Of a DNA stretch of 10,096 nt, positions 6,814 to 10,096 are shown piece by piece (position 1 is the first letter of the stretch; every line of letters begins with the position of its first letter). The position numbers were made by a program, and so were the translations under genes. The stretch is taken from the NCBI GenBank assembly GCA_003142495.1, contig PLMM01000172.1, positions 1 to 10,096 of the forward strand, written 5' to 3'. Under the pieces are notes generated by a model. It saw only the letters and a program-made list of their open reading frames with translations, was not told the DNA's origin and made no database searches. The stretch comes from Gemmatimonadota bacterium. Lineage in GTDB: Bacteria; Gemmatimonadota; Gemmatimonadetes; Gemmatimonadales; Gemmatimonadaceae.

Positions 6814-6830
6814 CCCGCGCGTGACGCGGG
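6814..6830 (+). other. Small GC hairpin after the subtilase stop codon
   Basis: CCCGCG (6814-6819) pairs perfectly with CGCGGG (6825-6830) around a CGTGA loop. No T-run follows, so it is probably not a terminator itself. It may protect the 3' end of the message ahead of the true terminator at 6861. Confidence 0.45.
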
Positions 6831-6860
6831 TGGTGTCTCAAGAGGAAAGGGTTGCGCAGA

Positions 6861-6887
6861 ACGGCGAGCACGTGCCTCGCCGTTTTT
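6861..6887 (+). terminator. Intrinsic terminator of the subtilase unit
   Basis: A perfect 8-bp stem ACGGCGAG/CTCGCCGT (6861-6868 with 6876-6883) surrounds a 7-base loop and runs into five T residues (6883-6887). It lies 60 bases after the protease stop codon and separates that gene from rplS, so rplS and rnhB need a promoter of their own. Confidence 0.88.
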
Positions 6888-6930
6888 GCGCGTTTGGGTG
6901 CTTGCCCGCCGGCTTAATCGGCCCGGACTA

Positions 6931-6959
6931 TTGAGTTAGCGGGCTCGAGCCCTTAACTT
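6931..6959 (+). promoter_or_regulatory. Possible rplS promoter containing a 12-bp palindrome
   Basis: TTGAGT (6931-6936) and TAACTT (6954-6959) are 17 bases apart and could form a weak sigma-70-like promoter. The spacer contains the perfect palindrome GGGCTCGAGCCC (6941-6952), which could be an operator or simply a hairpin. A promoter is needed somewhere here because the preceding terminator insulates rplS. The assignment is tentative. Confidence 0.3.
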
Positions 6960-7014
6960 CCGAGTCTTCCCACGACACTTTTTCCGGGCCCCGTTCGACG
7001 GCCCCGAGCGCCCT

Positions 7015-7377
7015 ATGCATGTATTCATCGAGACCCAGAAGGAATTTCTCCGCACCGACATCCCGCCCTTCCGCGCCGGCGACACGCTGCGCGTGAACGT
7101 GCGTGTCAAGGAAGGAGAAAAGGAACGGCTGCAGGCGTTCGAAGGCGTGTGCATCGCCAAGCGCGGCAGCGGCGTCAGCGAGACCTTCACCGTTCGCAAG
7201 ATCTCCAACGGCGTCGGTGTCGAGCGCATCTTCCCGATCCACAGCCCCATGCTCGGCGACGTGCACGTCGTTCGCCGTGGCCGCGTCCGTCGCGCGAAGC
7301 TCTACTATCTGCGCGCCGCCACCGGCAAGGCCGCACGGATCAAGGAGCGCAAGATTCAGATCGCACGCCCGGTCTAG
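7015..7377 (+). CDS. rplS: 50S ribosomal protein L19
   Basis: Large-subunit protein at the 30S-50S interface. The 120-residue product shows the whole L19 signature: [18 protein letters not shown] (12-29), [53 protein letters not shown] and GKAARIKE. The ATG at 7015 gives the normal L19 N-terminus, but no Shine-Dalgarno sequence is visible in the C/G-rich bases before it. In most bacteria rplS directly follows trmD. Here 2762 bases holding the riboswitch, protease gene and terminator intervene. rnhB begins 26 bases after its stop, so these two genes form the downstream half of the split operon. Confidence 0.97.
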   Translation: MHVFIETQKEFLRTDIPPFRAGDTLRVNVRVKEGEKERLQAFEGVCIAKRGSGVSETFTVRKISNGVGVERIFPIHSPMLGDVHVVRRGRVRRAKLYYLRAATGKAARIKERKIQIARPV

Positions 7378-7403
7378 CAGTTCGGGCGAGGGATCCGCGT
7401 ACA

Positions 7404-8099
7404 GTGCATCGGGCGCGGTGGACGACGATCGAGCGGGAGCTGCGCCGTACTGGTGGCGCGCTCATCGCCGGCGTCGATGAAGTCGGACGGGGCTCCCTTG
7501 CGGGCCCCGTCGTCGCATGCGCGATCGTCATGCCCCCCGACTCGCGCGCGCTGCGCGGCGTCGATGACTCGAAAATGCTCACGCCACTCGCTCGCGAGCG
7601 GCTCGTCTACCAAATCATGGAACGCGCCGTGAGTCTCGGTCTCGGCGCGGCATCGGCGCGAGAGATCGATCGCATCAACATCTATCACGCGAGCACGCTC
7701 GCGATGCAGCGCGCCCTCGCGCGACTCAAGGTTTCGCCCGATCACGTGCTCATCGACGGCCGCCCGATTCGCGCACTCGGCGTCGAGCATCACGGAATAG
7801 TCGATGGCGATGACAAGTGCTTCAGCATCGCGTGCGCATCGATCGTCGCGAAGGTGACGCGTGATCGACTGATGGCGAGTCTTGCGCGCCGGCATCCGCA
7901 CTACTCGTGGGATCACAATTGCGGATACGCCACACGTCGTCACATCGACGCGCTGCAGGCGCACGGCAGCTGCGCGCATCACCGGCGGTCGTTCGTTGTG
8001 AAGGCGTTGAGCCCCGATGCGTTGGTGTTGGAGATCATCGAAAGTTCGGACGCAGATCACGAAGCGACCGAAAGCGGAGATGAGATCTCGCTCATGTGA
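7404..8099 (+). CDS. rnhB: Ribonuclease HII
   Basis: Endonuclease that cuts RNA in RNA-DNA hybrids and starts removal of ribonucleotides misinserted in DNA. With a GTG start at 7404 the product has 231 residues. GAGGGA (7388-7393) lies ten bases before that GTG, and the next codons lead straight into the family core. The frame is open much further upstream but that part lies inside rplS. Core motifs: GVDEVGRGSLAGP (23-35, catalytic D25 and E26, GRG junction-recognition motif), DDSKML (54-59), LIDG (D118), ASIVAKVTRDRLM (D154) and GYATRRH (174-180, including the conserved Tyr). The last 25 or so residues are acidic and unconserved. It closes the rplS-rnhB pair. Confidence 0.95.
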   Translation: MHRARWTTIERELRRTGGALIAGVDEVGRGSLAGPVVACAIVMPPDSRALRGVDDSKMLTPLARERLVYQIMERAVSLGLGAASAREIDRINIYHASTLAMQRALARLKVSPDHVLIDGRPIRALGVEHHGIVDGDDKCFSIACASIVAKVTRDRLMASLARRHPHYSWDHNCGYATRRHIDALQAHGSCAHHRRSFVVKALSPDALVLEIIESSDADHEATESGDEISLM

Positions 8100-8107
8100 T
8101 GATCACA
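8095..8107. promoter_or_regulatory. 13-bp perfect palindrome over the rnhB stop codon
   Basis: TGTGAT-G-ATCACA is a perfect odd-length inverted repeat at the start of the 117-base gap before the OmpA-family gene. The half-sites resemble those of CRP/FNR-type regulators, but the centre is too short for the classical 16-base CRP site. It may be an operator for the downstream gene or chance. Confidence 0.25.
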
Positions 8108-8216
8108 CTGCGACGCGCGTGAGGTGTGTCACAGCACAGCCTCAGGCACGCTTTTAGCTTATTCTCGTTGCATTGAAGAGCTAGAACCGGTCACAGCGTC
8201 TACATGGAGAGAGAAT

Positions 8217-8864
8217 ATGAACGGTCACTTTAAGATGTTTGCGGCAATCGCGCTCGTGGCTCCGGTCATGGCCGGTTGCGCCAGCAAGGGTTTCGTTCGC
8301 GAGCACATCGCGGCCGAGCAGGTGCGCGCCGATGCGCATTCCGATTCCGGCGTGAGCGCGGAGCGCTCCGCGCGCATGTCCGCGGATAGCTCGCTGACTC
8401 TCGATGTCGCGTCGCTCCGCAAGGATCTCGACAGCCTCCGCATCGAGTACGGCGCCAAGATCACGGCGCTCGAGAACGGCATGCAGTTCGCCCTTCCCGT
8501 GCACTTCGCGTACAACGACGCGACGATTCGCGATGAAGACAAGGCGGCGCTCGATCGCTTTGCGAAGGTTGCGACCAAGTACTATCCGGGCTCGAAGATC
8601 ACGGTCGAAGGCTTCGCCGATCCCGCTGGCAGCGTCAAGTACAATCTCGACCTGTCGAAGAAGCGCGCTGCCTCCGTGCAGTGGTACCTGTCCTCGCAGG
8701 CCGGCGTGACCGATCAGATCGACGCGATCGGCTACGGCAAGACGCGCCTCGTGGTTCCGAACGCTTCTGGCGATCAGCCGGGCGCGGACCAGAACCGCCG
8801 CGTGGTGTTCGTGATCGAGAGCGCGCAGGCGCAGGCGTCTGGCGTTGCGATGACGGCGCAGTAA
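8217..8864 (+). CDS. OmpA-family peptidoglycan-binding lipoprotein
   Basis: Predicted outer-membrane-anchored lipoprotein that holds the cell wall, similar in plan to Pal. 215 residues. The short signal peptide ends at VMAGC (C21), a slightly unusual lipobox with Met at -3. A charged, probably coiled-coil segment (about 28-88) acts as a spacer. The OmpA C-terminal domain at about 92-202 carries VEGFADPAGSVKYNLDLSKKRA. D135 and R150 match the pair that contacts diaminopimelate in OmpA/Pal, and DQNRRVVFVI closes the domain. The usual GHTD is GFAD here. The start at 8217 is preferred over upstream in-frame starts because it has GGAGAG just before it and begins the signal peptide. It has its own terminator and no obvious operon partner. 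It is not assigned to pal because tolB and tol genes are not nearby. Confidence 0.9.
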   Translation: MNGHFKMFAAIALVAPVMAGCASKGFVREHIAAEQVRADAHSDSGVSAERSARMSADSSLTLDVASLRKDLDSLRIEYGAKITALENGMQFALPVHFAYNDATIRDEDKAALDRFAKVATKYYPGSKITVEGFADPAGSVKYNLDLSKKRAASVQWYLSSQAGVTDQIDAIGYGKTRLVVPNASGDQPGADQNRRVVFVIESAQAQASGVAMTAQ

Positions 8865-8887
8865 GACTCTCCCTGTAGTGAAGGCCC

Positions 8888-8926
8888 AAGCACGCGGCGC
8901 GCCGAAAGGCGCGCCGCGCTGCTTTT
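8888..8926 (+). terminator. Strong intrinsic terminator after the OmpA-family gene
   Basis: An 11-bp perfect stem, CGCGGCGCGCC (8893-8903) with GGCGCGCCGCG (8908-8918), is closed by a GAAA loop. AAGC/GCTT (8888-8891 with 8921-8924) can extend it. TTTT at 8923-8926 gives polarity for the plus strand. The minus strand has no T-run after the hairpin, so it probably does not terminate the convergent gene efficiently. Confidence 0.9.
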
Positions 8927-8960
8927 ATGGGTTCCGGTGCGCGTGGTCGAGCGTGAACCC

Positions 8961-9986
8961 TTAGTCTGCTCGCTCGACCACGCTATCCGACGCGCGGCGG
9001 TGCTGCGTCGTGTCGGGCGACGCGCTTTCGCGCTTGTCGCGCCAGTGCAGGACGAGCTCCGGCGCGATCGCCACCGCGAGCAGCGTCACCGGTAGATTCT
9101 GGATGAGCTGCAGCAGCAGCGCGACCGCCACTGCCGATGCCTTGTCGAGACCGAGCGCCTGGGCGGTGACGCCGTAGACCACCTGGAAGACGCCCACGTT
9201 GCCCGGCGTGGCGCGCACGAGGAAGCCGACGTTTGCCGTGATGAGCGTCGTCACGCTGCCGACGATGCTGATCGGAAAGTGCGCAGCTACGGCGACGAGA
9301 TGGTACGTCGCGATCTGTGCGGCCCAGTTCACGAGCGAGAGCAGCATCGCGAGCGCGATGCGCTGGAGTGTGAGGATGTTGCGGACACTGATCATGAAGC
9401 GATCGAGATAGCTGCGCACGCGTCCGACGAGCGTGTGCGGATAGACGGTCGTCGCGACGTTCCCCGGCGAGCGACGCAGCAGCGCACCGAAGAGCACGAT
9501 GATCCCGAGCAGCACGCCGACAGCGGCGTAGCGCCACCGCGCGACCTCGTGCGGCATCGGCAGCAAGAAGGCGGCGGCGGCCATGAGCGCGATGTAGCCG
9601 ATGAGATCAAAGAGCCGCTCGAGCGCGAGTGCGGCGAGCACCGCCGCGCTCGACGCCTGCGATGCGCGCGTGACGAAGACGACGCGCGCCGCATCGCCGC
9701 TGTTCGCGACGAGGATGTTGTTGAGCCCCGCACCTGCGACGGTCGCCTTCACCGCGAGCGCCAGCGACGGCACGCCGACTGCGCGCAGAAAGATCCACCA
9801 CGTCACCGCCTTCGCGGCGAGCGTCACCAGATTCGCGAGCGTCGCTATGCCAAGAATGGGGAGCGATGCCGAGCGGATGGCGGTCCATGCGGCACTCCAG
9901 TCAATGGTGCGGCCGTAGAGCACGACGGCCGCGAGCATCGCGATCGAGAAGATCCAGCGCAGCGCCCTCTTGGTAGTCGACGTCAT
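8961..9986 (-). CDS. Lysylphosphatidylglycerol synthase TM / UPF0104 family membrane protein
   Basis: Integral membrane protein of 341 residues with about seven to eight hydrophobic segments, belonging to the family of the MprF flippase domain (YbhN/AglD-like). Diagnostic motifs: NSGDAARV (95-102), ALERLFDLIGY (121-131) and the ATPGNVGVFQ loop (259-268) matching the family PGxxGxxE/Q motif. There is no lysyltransferase domain, so it should not make lysyl-lipids itself. Such stand-alone proteins are thought to move lipids or lipid-linked sugars across the inner membrane, but the substrate here is unknown. The polar tail (about 317-341) is probably cytoplasmic. Its ATG overlaps the stop of the upstream oxidase gene by four bases (ATGA), with no visible RBS, which indicates translational coupling. 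Confidence 0.85.
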   Translation of the reverse strand: MTSTTKRALRWIFSIAMLAAVVLYGRTIDWSAAWTAIRSASLPILGIATLANLVTLAAKAVTWWIFLRAVGVPSLALAVKATVAGAGLNNILVANSGDAARVVFVTRASQASSAAVLAALALERLFDLIGYIALMAAAAFLLPMPHEVARWRYAAVGVLLGIIVLFGALLRRSPGNVATTVYPHTLVGRVRSYLDRFMISVRNILTLQRIALAMLLSLVNWAAQIATYHLVAVAAHFPISIVGSVTTLITANVGFLVRATPGNVGVFQVVYGVTAQALGLDKASAVAVALLLQLIQNLPVTLLAVAIAPELVLHWRDKRESASPDTTQHRRASDSVVERAD

Positions 9987-10096
9987 GCGCCGAGGTGGCG
10001 GGCGAGCTGCGTGGCGGCACGGTGGCCGCTGCGTATCGCGCCGTGCACGGTGCCGCTGTCGGCCTCGCCGACGGTTGCCTCGCCGGCTACGTAGAG
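9983..10096 (-). CDS. C-terminal end of a flavin amine-oxidase-like FAD protein (cut by right edge)
   Basis: Only the last 37 residues are inside the window. LYVAGEATVGEADSGTVHGA followed by IRSGHRAATQLA matches the C-terminal FAD-binding end of flavin-containing amine oxidases and related desaturases: the (F/V)AGE motif, then the GxVxGAxxSGxRAA helix that contacts the isoalloxazine and ribityl groups. The substrate cannot be told from this fragment. Candidates include polyamine or monoamine oxidases and phytoene-desaturase-like enzymes. Its TGA lies inside the start of the downstream membrane protein gene, so the two are co-transcribed and may act in one lipid-related pathway (inference). 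Confidence 0.75.
   Translation of the reverse strand, partial: LYVAGEATVGEADSGTVHGAIRSGHRAATQLARHLGA

Noticed and set aside
4253..7014. Insertion sequence or transposon around the protease cassette
   Set aside because: No transposase, terminal inverted repeats or target-site duplications could be seen at either junction.
7149..7403. N-terminal extension of rnhB
   Set aside because: It lies almost entirely inside rplS in another frame; the family core begins just after the GTG at 7404.
8124..8216. N-terminal extension of the OmpA-family protein
   Set aside because: It would bury the signal peptide and lipobox in the interior; the ATG at 8217 has its own RBS.
1..10096. CRISPR array, tRNA or rRNA genes, phage genes
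   Set aside because: No spaced direct repeats, cloverleaf-like segments or conserved rRNA blocks were found on either strand by eye.

Overview
The window is GC-rich bacterial chromosome carrying a conserved housekeeping block. Codon use, the Bacteroidetes-like TrmD motif (CGHYKDVDQRV), abundant PKD domains and OmpA/lipoprotein style suggest a Gemmatimonadota-type Gram-negative organism. That placement is inferred from protein flavour and was not tested by any search.

Layout, left to right. (1) The 5' part of lon (ATP-dependent protease) is on the minus strand and runs off the left edge. (2) A short AT-rich divergent promoter region separates it from the plus-strand block ffh - rpsP - rimM - trmD, which is tightly spaced from rpsP onward (1-base gap, then 1-base overlap). 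(3) Where rplS would normally follow trmD, there is a foreign-looking cassette of about 2.7 kb. It holds about 320 bases of featureless, less GC-rich DNA, a very clear cyclic-di-GMP class I (GEMM-I) riboswitch, a subtilase lipoprotein (aqualysin/proteinase K type) with three C-terminal PKD domains, and an intrinsic terminator. (4) The block resumes with rplS and rnhB. (5) A separate OmpA-family lipoprotein gene follows and ends in a strong terminator. (6) Convergent to it on the minus strand are a lysylphosphatidylglycerol-synthase-TM/UPF0104 family membrane protein and, overlapping its start by 4 bases, the C-terminal end of a flavin amine-oxidase-like protein cut by the right edge.

Functionally, ffh, rpsP, rimM, trmD, rplS and rnhB serve protein targeting, ribosome assembly, tRNA modification and genome maintenance. 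The inserted cassette is different in kind: a second-messenger-controlled, cell-surface protease. The riboswitch is followed by two mutually exclusive hairpins, one a weak terminator and one covering the Shine-Dalgarno sequence, so the sequence gives a concrete regulatory hypothesis. The riboswitch-protease unit, placed inside a normally continuous ribosomal operon, is the most interesting thing here.
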